DNA of 64,000 bases from Chitinophagaceae bacterium (lineage in GTDB: Bacteria > Bacteroidota > Bacteroidia > Chitinophagales > Chitinophagaceae): assembly GCA_024508725.1 (NCBI GenBank), contig JANINS010000004.1:824163-888162 (forward strand). Reading direction: 5' to 3'. Positions 25,811 through 33,648 of this stretch are shown here, one piece after another. Every line of letters starts with the position of its first letter. The first letter of the stretch is position 1. The translations under genes were made by a program, and so were the position numbers. Below the pieces are notes generated by a model. The model saw only the letters and a list, made by a program, of their open reading frames with translations. It had not been told where the DNA came from and did not search any database.

Positions 25811-25840
25811 CGTCATTGCGATGCATGAAGCAATCTCATG
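25811..25840. repeat. CGTCATTGCGA...GAAGCAATCTC-type short repeat
   Basis: CGTCATTGCGATGCATGAAG continues into CAATCTCATG. ATTGC and GCAAT can form a small hairpin. This resembles a short interspersed motif I know from many bacterial genomes, seen here once between convergent genes. Confidence 0.55.
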
Positions 25841-25847
25841 AAAATAA

Positions 25848-27983
25848 TTATGCTTCTTCCAACTCCTCTTCTTTCCTGTAAGCTTCAGTTAGTTTTTTCT
25901 GAAGATCGTAAGGCACCGGAGCATAGTCGAAGAATTTCATTCTAAATCTTGCTCTTCCCTGGGTTAAACTTCTTAAAGAAGATGAATAGCCATACATATC
26001 AGCATAAGGCACTTTCGCTTTTACAACTGTAAAATGACCTTCGGTATCGAAACCTTCTACCATTCCTCTTCTTGTTTGCAGATCACCCATAATATTCCCG
26101 GTGAGTTCATCAGGACATAACACTTCTACGCTATAGATCGGCTCGAGCAATTGTGGATCGGCTTGTTGAAAAGCTTCTTTAAAAGCCATCATGCCGGCTG
26201 TTTTAAAAGCCATATCATTACTATCTACTGCATGCATTTTACCATCGTAAATGGATACACGAATATCTCTTGCATAAGAACCTGTTAGTGGCCCGTTGTG
26301 CATTTTCTCCATAATTCCTTTCATGATGGAAGGAAGGAAACGTTGATCGATCACACCACCAACAATACAGTTATAGTAAACCAATTTTCCACCCCATGGC
26401 AGGTTATGGATGTCTTTACCACGAACATTCAATCCTGCAGGTTCGGCCATGTTCTCTACCCAGGGTTCTATTCTCATGGTTACTTCACCAAACTGTCCGG
26501 CACCGCCCGATTGTTTTTTATGGCGATAGGTAGCATCTGCCGATTTGCGGATCGTTTCCCGATAAGCAACCTTAGGTTTTGCAAAATTGATATCAAGATG
26601 ATACTGGTTCTGCAATTTCCATTTGATCACTGCAAGATGCATATCGCCCATACAATGCAATAATGTTTGTCCCAGCTCTGCCGAAACTTCTACCTGCATC
26701 GTAGGATCTTCTTCTTTTAATTGATGCAATGCAGCAGCAAGTTTTTCCTCCTCTCCTTTTTTATTATTGCTGATGGCAATACTCATCACAGTCTCAGGGA
26801 AAATGATGGGTTGCAATTCGAGACTCTTTCCTTTCTCGTGAAGCGTGTTGTTGGTATGCGTGTTCTTTAGTTTCAACGTAGCACCAATATCGCCTGCCAC
26901 CAATTCATTTACAGAAGTACGCTTGTTGCCTTCTACAATAAATAACTGGTTGAGTTTTTCTGATGCACTGGTTGTTTCATTCACCAGTTCCATGCCTGTC
27001 TTTACTGTACCGCTGTACACTTTAAAATAGCTAAGCTCACCAATATGCGGTTCACTCACGGTTTTATAAATGAAGATGCAGGCTGGTCCGTTTGCATCAC
27101 AAGTAAGTTCTTTACCATCGAGTGTTTTTTGTGGAGGCATTTCATTGGCAGAAGGACAAACATTATCAATGTAGCTCATCAATCTTACAACACCTCTGTC
27201 CTGCAAACCAGATGCACAGAAGAGTGGAAAGATATCATGTTTGATCATTGAGACATGCAGGCCTTCACGCATCTCATCTTCAGTAAGTTCGCCTTTGTCG
27301 AAGTATTTTTCCATCAAACCTTCATCGTTCGATGCGATGGCTTCTATCAATTCTTTGTGCAGGTTTTCTGCTTTCTCTCTTTCGCTATCGGGTATTGGTA
27401 GTTTGTTTGGCTTGGATGTATTATCGCTGTATTCGTACATTACCATATTCAACACATCAATGATGGCGTTAAAACCCAAACCCGGATTTAATGGATATTG
27501 CACTACTGCTACGTTCGCTCCAAAATGAGCTTTGGCTTCATGAACTGTTCTGTCAAATTCTGATTTGGGATGATCGAGTTGATTGGCCACAAAGATCATC
27601 GGAGTTTTAAATTTATCAGTGTATTCCCAGATCACATCTGTTCCAACTTCTACTCCTATACTGGTGTTAAGCACCATCACACCCGTATCTGCCACACGCA
27701 ATGCACTGATCACTTCACCCGAAAAATCATCGTAACCCGGTGTATCAATAATATTGATCTTATAACCTTTCCATGGAGCATGCATTAGTTTAGAGAATAT
27801 CGTATTCCCTCGTTCTTTTTCCAGGTCTGTATAATCACCAACCGTATTTTTTTCTTCTATGGATCCACGACGATGGATGGCTCCCGCTTCCATCAGCATA
27901 CTTTCTGCTAAAGTCGTTTTTCCACTGCCCGAGTGTCCAAGCAGTACAATGTTTTTGACATGAGCGGAATCAAATTCTGGCAT
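25848..27983 (-). CDS. elongation factor G paralogue (EF-G2 / FusA2 type)
   Basis: The 711-aa protein has all five EF-G domains, but its GTPase signatures differ from the housekeeping factor. The P-loop is GHSGSGKT (residues 16-23), G2 is ERGNTI rather than ERGITI, G3 is DTPGYDDF where standard EF-G has DTPGH, and G4 is NQLD rather than NKMD. Domain IV carries HKKQSGGAGQFGEV; domain V has RRGMVEGFDTEGHFTVVKAKVPYADMYGY. In Bacteroides an EF-G2 paralogue of this kind is reported to act in translation without GTP hydrolysis. The frame opens at 28034, but ATG 27983 gives the standard N-terminus. Role in slow-growth translation is inferred. Confidence 0.88.
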   Translation of the reverse strand: MPEFDSAHVKNIVLLGHSGSGKTTLAESMLMEAGAIHRRGSIEEKNTVGDYTDLEKERGNTIFSKLMHAPWKGYKINIIDTPGYDDFSGEVISALRVADTGVMVLNTSIGVEVGTDVIWEYTDKFKTPMIFVANQLDHPKSEFDRTVHEAKAHFGANVAVVQYPLNPGLGFNAIIDVLNMVMYEYSDNTSKPNKLPIPDSEREKAENLHKELIEAIASNDEGLMEKYFDKGELTEDEMREGLHVSMIKHDIFPLFCASGLQDRGVVRLMSYIDNVCPSANEMPPQKTLDGKELTCDANGPACIFIYKTVSEPHIGELSYFKVYSGTVKTGMELVNETTSASEKLNQLFIVEGNKRTSVNELVAGDIGATLKLKNTHTNNTLHEKGKSLELQPIIFPETVMSIAISNNKKGEEEKLAAALHQLKEEDPTMQVEVSAELGQTLLHCMGDMHLAVIKWKLQNQYHLDINFAKPKVAYRETIRKSADATYRHKKQSGGAGQFGEVTMRIEPWVENMAEPAGLNVRGKDIHNLPWGGKLVYYNCIVGGVIDQRFLPSIMKGIMEKMHNGPLTGSYARDIRVSIYDGKMHAVDSNDMAFKTAGMMAFKEAFQQADPQLLEPIYSVEVLCPDELTGNIMGDLQTRRGMVEGFDTEGHFTVVKAKVPYADMYGYSSSLRSLTQGRARFRMKFFDYAPVPYDLQKKLTEAYRKEEELEEA

Positions 27984-28190
27984 AACAAAACGTTTTATGT
28001 GTGAGTAAATAGAATTGCCAAAGAACAATTGCAATTGAAGGTAGAAGTGACTAAAACCAGAAAATATGAGCCTTGTCAGCTTTCGGAGTGATAATTAAGC
28101 GTAGAATAACCCATCTAAGATGTTGTGCCGAAGTATGTAAGTTAATACAATAAACCAGTGATTGAAATGATTTGATCGATTTTAATTTAG

Positions 28191-28240
28191 AGACCAGCTG
28201 TGATGCAACTATTGAACTTCGTTGTGTCACTCACTTGTAC
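28191..28240 (-). repeat. dispersed intergenic repeat, copy 9 (GTGACAC core)
   Basis: On the minus strand it begins GTACAAGTGAGTGACACAAC, then GAAGTTCAATAGTTGCATC, and ends ACAGCTGGTCT. Confidence 0.8.
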
Positions 28241-28286
28241 TTCCAGCACTTATTTCAGCTTTGTTGGCTTCATAGGAGTAAACTTC

Positions 28287-28294
28287 TACATTTG
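28287..28294 (+). promoter_or_regulatory. -7 promoter box TACATTTG of the response regulator gene
   Basis: It matches TAnnTTTG and ends 19 nt before the ATG at 28314. Confidence 0.45.
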
Positions 28295-28313
28295 ACGATA
28301 AACAATTCTCTGT

Positions 28314-28721
28314 ATGACTAAGCAGCCGTTCGTTTTAATGCTTGAAGAAGATCCTGATGACCGCCAGATTACTGAATCTGCATTGCTTGATCTTGGATTT
28401 GATGTACCGGTAAAGTATGTGAAATACAGTACGGAACTATTTGAAGCATTGAAAGCTGAAGAAAAACCTTCTCTGATACTTATTGATTACAATTCAACTC
28501 CGGCTTCTGCAACAGAAGTGCTTAAAGAACTTCGATCCGATGCAGATTGTAAACACATACCAACAGTTGTATTAGGTGAAGGTCTGTCAGAAAAGTTCAT
28601 CAAAGAGTGTTACCAACTTGGAGCTAACAGCTATATCACCAAGCCGGCTTCTGCAAAAGGTACGAAAGACAAGATTGAGACCTTTTTCAAATACTGGATG
28701 AACGTTGCAGAAACTGCCTGA
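28314..28721 (+). CDS. single-domain response regulator
   Basis: The 135-aa protein is a lone receiver domain. The acidic pocket EED (11-13), the phospho-acceptor Asp58 in LILIDYN and the conserved Lys110 in YITKPAS are present. The usual Ser/Thr after the fourth strand is replaced (VVLGEG), so output switching may be unusual. No effector domain and no neighbouring kinase. It probably acts by protein-protein contact in a phosphorelay; the partner is unknown. Confidence 0.9.
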   Translation: MTKQPFVLMLEEDPDDRQITESALLDLGFDVPVKYVKYSTELFEALKAEEKPSLILIDYNSTPASATEVLKELRSDADCKHIPTVVLGEGLSEKFIKECYQLGANSYITKPASAKGTKDKIETFFKYWMNVAETA

Positions 28722-28723
28722 TA

Positions 28724-29887
28724 CTATTCAATTACAGTAGCATCTTCTTTACCCGGCTTTTCTCCTTTATCTTCTTTTTTCTCCTGTACAATCGCAGGTA
28801 TTGCTTCAGTATAGATCAACCCGGTTCGGGCAGCATGTTCTGCAGCTTCAACGGTGTTATCTACAATGATCATTTCCACCTTTTGTTCCAACAGGCTTTT
28901 GGAAATATCCACTGCGATCTTTTCTCTGTCAGGCAGTTGTACATCCCTGATGTAAACAGCCAATACCCGATCAGGAAATTGTTTTACAACTTCCTGGTAG
29001 ATCAAAGGATCTTCCTGTCCACTATCTCCTACCAATACAAATCCCAGGTGAGGGTAAGCTTCCATTATCTGCGAGATCTCTTTAAACTTATGACTCATGT
29101 GGCTGCCACCGGTAACAGATTCACGGTTGATGCCGAAGTCTCTTAACAATAATGGACCTTCGGGAATATTGTTGAGGTCAAGGAAGTCTTTCAGAAGATC
29201 ATACAAATTCCAGGGGCTGCTGCTAACATAAAAGAAAGGATTGTTGCGCTTGCCGTTTCTGCCCAGTTGCAATGAACGATAGAATTCTGCAACACCTGCA
29301 AAAGGAAGTCTTGTTCTGGCATTGTTGAGAAAAGTGGTTCTGCTCATGGCCAGCAGATCAGTAGCACCTGTTCGTACGATCGTATCATCAATATCGCTGA
29401 TGATGCCATACTCGGCATCCGGAGGTGGTATCATCACCTCAGCATGGCTGATAATTCCTTTATCGTGTGGAATGGGTGCATCCAATAATTCCAATGCTAT
29501 CTTATGCCATAATGATCCGGCAATGATAGGCTCTTGGGGATGGATGTCTAACACAAAATATCCTTCACCATCTGTTGTTACTTCGTGTACTTCATTGCCA
29601 AAACTTGCTTTCAGTTTTGCACCGGCTACTTCATCACTCTCAAAACGCTTGTACATGTTCACCAGGTTATTGAGTATGGTATCCTTATCTGCTGCCGAGG
29701 CGATCTTCTTATCTTCTAATACCCTTCCTTTTATATATACTCTCCTGGCAGTACCATAGCTCCGGTAAGGCACTATCTGCAATGGTTTAAATGTATCCAG
29801 TCGTTTGCGTAGGCTTAGTATCAGATCATCAAACTTCTCATCAATGATACCAGCGAATTGTGCAAAGTGTTTCTTCCAGTCAGCCAT
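28724..29887 (-). CDS. App1-family phosphatase (DUF2183)
   Basis: The 387-aa protein matches the App1/DUF2183 family, whose yeast member is a phosphatidate phosphatase. The HAD-like catalytic motif DIDDT is at 165-169 (GIISDIDDTIVRTGA). Further on are the SSSPWNLYDLL motif II region and FVLVGDSGQEDPLIYQEVVKQFP for motifs III/IV. The N-terminal part (about 40-130) has a beta-sandwich feel with the YGTARRVYIKGRVL phrase. Likely cytoplasmic, acting on a phosphorylated lipid or small molecule; the substrate is inferred from the family. It converges on the response regulator gene with 2 bp between stops. Confidence 0.9.
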   Translation of the reverse strand: MADWKKHFAQFAGIIDEKFDDLILSLRKRLDTFKPLQIVPYRSYGTARRVYIKGRVLEDKKIASAADKDTILNNLVNMYKRFESDEVAGAKLKASFGNEVHEVTTDGEGYFVLDIHPQEPIIAGSLWHKIALELLDAPIPHDKGIISHAEVMIPPPDAEYGIISDIDDTIVRTGATDLLAMSRTTFLNNARTRLPFAGVAEFYRSLQLGRNGKRNNPFFYVSSSPWNLYDLLKDFLDLNNIPEGPLLLRDFGINRESVTGGSHMSHKFKEISQIMEAYPHLGFVLVGDSGQEDPLIYQEVVKQFPDRVLAVYIRDVQLPDREKIAVDISKSLLEQKVEMIIVDNTVEAAEHAARTGLIYTEAIPAIVQEKKEDKGEKPGKEDATVIE

Positions 29888-30025
29888 ACGATAAATTTAT
29901 CGCAAACATTGTACTTGTTTAAGCGGAATTTATAACACACAATATTCATAGAACAGCTGCTGCTTTTCATTTGTTTATTGATCATCTTTACCCACCTTTG
30001 AATCATCTAAACAATAAATAAAGTG

Positions 30026-31066
30026 ATGGAAGTAAAAGCATACGCAGCACAGAATGAAACGGCTCCGCTGCAGCCTTATATCATTAACAGAAGAGAACCC
30101 AGGGAACATGATGTGCAGATAGACATTTTGTATTGTGGTATTTGCCATAGCGATCTGCATACTGCAAGAGGTGAATGGTATGGAACAATGTATCCTTGTG
30201 TGCCTGGCCATGAGATCGTGGGTCGTGTAGTGAAAGTTGGAAGCCATGTAAAGAAATATGCAGAAGGTGATATTGTTGGTGTGGGTTGTATGGTGGATAG
30301 TTGTCGTGAATGTGCATCCTGCCAGGAAGGATTAGAACAGTATTGTGAAAATGGTTTTGTAGGTACTTACAACGGACAGGAAAGAGATGGCAGCGGTTAC
30401 ACTTTGGGTGGTTATAGTAAACAGGTTGTAGTAGACGAAGCTTTTGTTTTGAAGATCAGGGATACAGAAAATCTTGCCGGTGTAGCACCATTGCTTTGTG
30501 CAGGTATTACCACATATTCACCATTACGCCATTGGGGAGTAAAGAAAGGTGATAAAGTAGGTGTTGTTGGTTTAGGAGGATTGGGGCATATGGCTGTTAA
30601 GCTTGCTGCATCTTTTGGAGCAGATGTTACTATGATCAGCCACTCTCCTTCTAAAAAACAGGATGCGGAGAAATTAGGTGCACATCATTTCTTATTAACG
30701 AAAGATGCTAACGAGGTAGCAGCAGCTTCTGGCAGTTTTGATTTCATCTTAGATACGGTTTCTGCCGATCATGACTATAACATGTATCTGGGAATGTTGA
30801 AACGTGACGGTAAAATGGTGTGTGTAGGTATTCCTTCAACTCCTGGCCAGGTTCCAGCTTTTAGCCTCATCATGCAGCGTAAAACACTTGCCGGATCATT
30901 GATTGGTGGTATTGCAGAAACACAGGAAATGCTGGACTACTGTGCCGAACACAATATTACCAGCGATGTGGAAGTGATCGATATCAAAGACATCAACGAA
31001 GCCTATGAACGTATGCTGAAAGGTGATGTGCGGTATAGGTTTGTGATTGATATGAATACATTGTAG
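30026..31066 (+). CDS. zinc-dependent NAD(P) alcohol dehydrogenase (CAD/YahK type)
   Basis: The 346-aa medium-chain dehydrogenase has the catalytic zinc motif GICHSDLHTARGEW, PGHEIVGRVVKVG, and structural zinc cysteines in DSCRECASCQEGLEQYC. Its Rossmann motif is VGLGGLGHMAVK. Length and motifs fit the cinnamyl-alcohol-dehydrogenase-like aldehyde reductases, which reduce various aldehydes with NADPH. The start is ATG 30026; a GTG precedes it. An imperfect inverted repeat and repeat copy 10 follow the gene. Confidence 0.93.
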   Translation: MEVKAYAAQNETAPLQPYIINRREPREHDVQIDILYCGICHSDLHTARGEWYGTMYPCVPGHEIVGRVVKVGSHVKKYAEGDIVGVGCMVDSCRECASCQEGLEQYCENGFVGTYNGQERDGSGYTLGGYSKQVVVDEAFVLKIRDTENLAGVAPLLCAGITTYSPLRHWGVKKGDKVGVVGLGGLGHMAVKLAASFGADVTMISHSPSKKQDAEKLGAHHFLLTKDANEVAAASGSFDFILDTVSADHDYNMYLGMLKRDGKMVCVGIPSTPGQVPAFSLIMQRKTLAGSLIGGIAETQEMLDYCAEHNITSDVEVIDIKDINEAYERMLKGDVRYRFVIDMNTL

Positions 31067-31082
31067 CCCAATCATTCAACCA

Positions 31083-31190
31083 ATCAATCTACTAATAAAA
31101 GTATCGCAAAGAACGCTGAGTTACCGCAGAGATTGCAAAGCTTAGCGTACTTTGCGTCTTCTTTGTGCTCTTTGCGATACTTAGATTGAT
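31083..31190. repeat. CTTTGCG-type imperfect inverted repeat
   Basis: The outer arms ATCAATCTA + AGTATCGCAAAGA (left, split by an 8-bp insertion CTAATAAA) and their reverse complement (31169-31190) enclose nested CTTTGCG/GCAAAG motifs. It matches a repeat type I recall as widespread in Bacteroidota and cyanobacteria. The apparent 77-residue minus-strand frame across it is not a gene. Confidence 0.75.
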
Positions 31191-31206
31191 GAGGATGGAC
31201 CTTCAA

Positions 31207-31256
31207 GTACAACTGTGCGGCGCAACAGAAGTTCAATAGCAGCACTATAGCAAAGC
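31207..31256 (+). repeat. dispersed intergenic repeat, copy 10 (GCGGCGC core)
   Basis: It begins GTACAACTGTGCGGCGCAAC, then AGAAGTTCAATAGCAGCAC, and ends AGCAAAGCAC. The central base of the palindrome is G instead of A, while both arms are kept. Confidence 0.7.
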
Positions 31257-31265
31257 ACCCAAAAT

Positions 31266-31297
31266 AAAAAAGCTTCACGCCATTGTGAAGCTTTTTT
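31266..31297. terminator. bidirectional terminator at the rpoD end
   Basis: AAAAAAGCTTCAC and GTGAAGCTTTTTT pair perfectly around a 6-nt loop. Confidence 0.85.
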
Positions 31298-31316
31298 AAT
31301 GATGTTTGGGAAGTCA

Positions 31317-32174
31317 TTATCCCAGGTACGCTTTTAACGCATTAGAGTATCTTGCTTTTTGTAAACGCTTGATCGCTCTTTCTTTGATCTGGCGAATACG
31401 TTCTTTGGTAAGATCGTATTTCTGACCAATTTGCTCGATCGTAACACCGTTCTCTCCATCGAGACCAAAGTAAGCATTTACAATTTCAGCTTCTCTTGGA
31501 GAAAGTGATTTGAGCACACGGCGGATCTCTTCTCTCAGAGAGTCTTTCATCACATCATCATCCGTGTCGTCAGAACCTTCTAACAGGTCACCCATTGCTA
31601 CATCTTCTGCTTCGTGTACCGGAGCATCGAGTGAAGTGTGACGAGTGTTTGACTGGAAGATGTTGTTGATCTCTGTTTCAGACATCTCCAAAATGTCTGC
31701 CAACTCCTCAGTAGATGGTTCTCTTTCGTGTTCCTGCTCAAAAGCCATGTAGGCTTTATTCGCTTTGTTGTAAGTACCGATCTTGTTTTGCGGCAAACGA
31801 ACCAACCTTCCCTGTTCTGCCAAGGCCTGTAAGATAGACTGACGGATCCACCATACAGCGTAAGAAATGAACTTAAAACCTTTCGTTTCATCAAAGCGTT
31901 GTGCCGCCTTTATCAAGCCGAGATTTCCCTCGTTGATGAGATCGCTAAGAGATAAACCCTGGTGCTGGTACTGCTTAGCAACAGATACTACGAACCTTAG
32001 GTTCGCCTGCACCAGTTTGTCGAGCGCTCTTTGATCGCCCATTTTGATACGCTGTGCCAGTGTTGTTTCCTCTTCGGGAGTGATCATAGGGATTTTAGAA
32101 ATTTCCTGCAGATACTTTTCTACGGCTTGCGAATCTCTGTTGGTGATCTGGGTTGCGATTTTGAGCTGCCTCAT
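31317..32174 (-). CDS. rpoD: primary sigma factor RpoD/SigA
   Basis: The 285-aa sigma-70 factor directs RNA polymerase to housekeeping promoters. It has the short N-terminus typical of Bacteroidota primary sigmas, without the large region 1.1. Region 1.2 is SQAVEKYLQEISKIPMITPEEE. Region 2 contains LVQANLRFVVSVAKQYQHQGLSLSDLINEGNLGL and FKFISYAVWWIRQSI. Region 4.2 is the helix-turn-helix TIEQIGQKYDLTKERIRQIKERAIKRLQ. The start ATG 32174 gives the usual MRQLKIATQITNR. It has a 430-bp upstream region with inverted DnaA boxes and a terminator after its stop. Confidence 0.97.
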   Translation of the reverse strand: MRQLKIATQITNRDSQAVEKYLQEISKIPMITPEEETTLAQRIKMGDQRALDKLVQANLRFVVSVAKQYQHQGLSLSDLINEGNLGLIKAAQRFDETKGFKFISYAVWWIRQSILQALAEQGRLVRLPQNKIGTYNKANKAYMAFEQEHEREPSTEELADILEMSETEINNIFQSNTRHTSLDAPVHEAEDVAMGDLLEGSDDTDDDVMKDSLREEIRRVLKSLSPREAEIVNAYFGLDGENGVTIEQIGQKYDLTKERIRQIKERAIKRLQKARYSNALKAYLG

Positions 32175-32605
32175 GCGAATTGTGCTATTTAAATGTGACT
32201 AGTAAACGTAATAAAGACGCAAATTGATCGGGAATTGATGCAATTCGGGTGTTAAATATATCTTCAAAACATCAAAATGGCTGCAAAGGTAAGGCACAGC
32301 AACGATGATTGGTAGCTTTTTGTGGATAATTTAAGGGAGAATAGCTATTCAAACATCAAATCGCCCGGCTTTATTTATCCACAAAAATCAGCCCAATCGA
32401 GTGGTTTAAAACAACTTTTATTTTTCTGATTGAAGTACTTCTTGGTATCGGCTATTGCGACGCTCCGTTCAGAGTTCTGTTTGCACTGCATAAACTCCCA
32501 AAAAAGTATTCACTCTCATCAAACATTTACGTAGATAATATCGAAGTCCTATTTAGTTGATATGAAGATGACAGCATCAACTCCAGAACTTATCTTCGCA
32601 GCCCT
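32175..32605. other. 430-bp divergent region between rpoD and threonine aldolase
   Basis: It contains a 13-bp inverted repeat, TTTTTGTGGATAA (32317-32329) and TTATCCACAAAAA (32375-32387), each arm holding a perfect DnaA box. No coding frame, tRNA or riboswitch was recognised. GCGACGC occurs at 32457-32463 but the flanks do not match the dispersed repeat. Confidence 0.5.
32321..32383. promoter_or_regulatory. inverted pair of perfect DnaA boxes
   Basis: TGTGGATAA (32321-32329) and TTATCCACA (32375-32383) both match the DnaA-box consensus exactly and face each other 45 bp apart. They lie about 150-210 bp upstream of the rpoD start. Use as an origin or as a DnaA-controlled promoter is inference. 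Confidence 0.5.
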
Positions 32606-33622
32606 ATGATCGATTTTCGTTCAGACACAGTTACAAGACCATCTGCCGGAATGTTAGAAGCCATGATGTCGGCTAAAGTTGGTGATGATGTTTTTGGAGA
32701 AGATACTACTGTAAATCGCCTGGAATCAATGGCTGCCGATATGTTTGGTATGGAAGCCGGACTTTTTTGTGCCAGCGGTACTATGACCAACCAGATCGCT
32801 ATAAAAGTACATACACAGCCCGGGGATGAAGTGATCTGTGATTTTCTCTCTCATATTTATCAATACGAAGGTGGTGGTATTGCTGTTAACTCGGGTTGTT
32901 CTGTTCGTTTACTCAATGGCGACAGGGGCAGGATCACAGCCGAACAGGTGAAGTTTGCCATTAACAATGCAGAAGACGTACATAAACCTATTTCGAAACT
33001 TGTTTCATTAGAAAATACTGCCAACCGTGGTGGCGGTAGTTGCTATGATTTTGAAGAGATCAGAAGCATTAGAAAAGTATGTGATGAAAACAGACTTGCT
33101 TTTCACCTGGATGGCGCCAGATTGTTCAATGCACTTGTAGCAAAGAATGAAACAACAAAGCAATATGGCGAAGTGTTCGATACCATCTCGATCTGCTTAA
33201 GTAAAGGATTGGGAATTCCGGTGGGTAGTGTACTACTCGGCCCGAAAGACTTTATCAAAAAAGCCAGAAGGGTAAGAAAGGTATTGGGTGGTGGAATGAG
33301 ACAAGCTGGTTTTCTTGCTGCTGCAGGTATCTATGCCCTGGAAAATAATATTCAAAGACTTGAGCAAGATCATTTGCATGCTAAGCAGATTGCTGAAGTT
33401 TTGCAGCACAAAGATTTTATCGGGGAAATACTCCCGGTAGAAACAAACATCCTGATCTTCGAAGTGAAAGGAAAGTTAACTGCCCAGCAATTTGTAGAAA
33501 AGATGAAAGAACATGATGTACACATGTTCACCCTCTCTCCTACCCATGTAAGAATTGTGACGCATTTAGATATTTCACCGGAAATGACAGAGAGAACAAT
33601 CCAAATTATTGATCAGCTATAA
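32606..33622 (+). CDS. low-specificity L-threonine aldolase (GntG-type PLP aldolase)
   Basis: The 338-aa PLP enzyme cleaves L-threonine or L-allo-threonine to glycine and acetaldehyde. It has the N-terminal [49 protein letters not shown], the cofactor Asp in [11 protein letters not shown] and Lys200 in [12 protein letters not shown] as the Schiff-base lysine. The R-x-R-x-x-x-GGGMRQ segment follows. Length and order are standard. pgi follows 26 bp downstream, so the two may be cotranscribed. Confidence 0.94.
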   Translation: MIDFRSDTVTRPSAGMLEAMMSAKVGDDVFGEDTTVNRLESMAADMFGMEAGLFCASGTMTNQIAIKVHTQPGDEVICDFLSHIYQYEGGGIAVNSGCSVRLLNGDRGRITAEQVKFAINNAEDVHKPISKLVSLENTANRGGGSCYDFEEIRSIRKVCDENRLAFHLDGARLFNALVAKNETTKQYGEVFDTISICLSKGLGIPVGSVLLGPKDFIKKARRVRKVLGGGMRQAGFLAAAGIYALENNIQRLEQDHLHAKQIAEVLQHKDFIGEILPVETNILIFEVKGKLTAQQFVEKMKEHDVHMFTLSPTHVRIVTHLDISPEMTERTIQIIDQL

Positions 33623-33648
33623 TTACAGATAATTCAAATCACTGGTTC

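Larger units (their letters stand above)
27984..28313. other. 330-bp divergent intergenic region
   Basis: It lies between the EF-G2 start and the response regulator start and holds repeat copy 9 (28191-28240) and a -7 box at 28287-28294. The rest has no coding frame or RNA I recognise. Confidence 0.5.

Noticed and set aside
28724-29887. Reading the App1-type protein as a carbohydrate phosphatase
   Set aside because: The DIDDT and SSSPWNLYD motifs fit DUF2183/App1 better than sugar phosphatases; the substrate was left open.
31084-31317. 77-residue frame on the minus strand
   Set aside because: It is made of the CTTTGCG inverted repeat, repeat copy 10 and a terminator; its KYRKEHKEDAKYAK-like text is a repeat translation, not a protein.
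32448-32500. Possible 14th copy of the dispersed repeat
   Set aside because: It has TTGCGACGC but lacks the GTACAAG head and the AAAGCTGG tail in the right places, so it cannot be told from chance.
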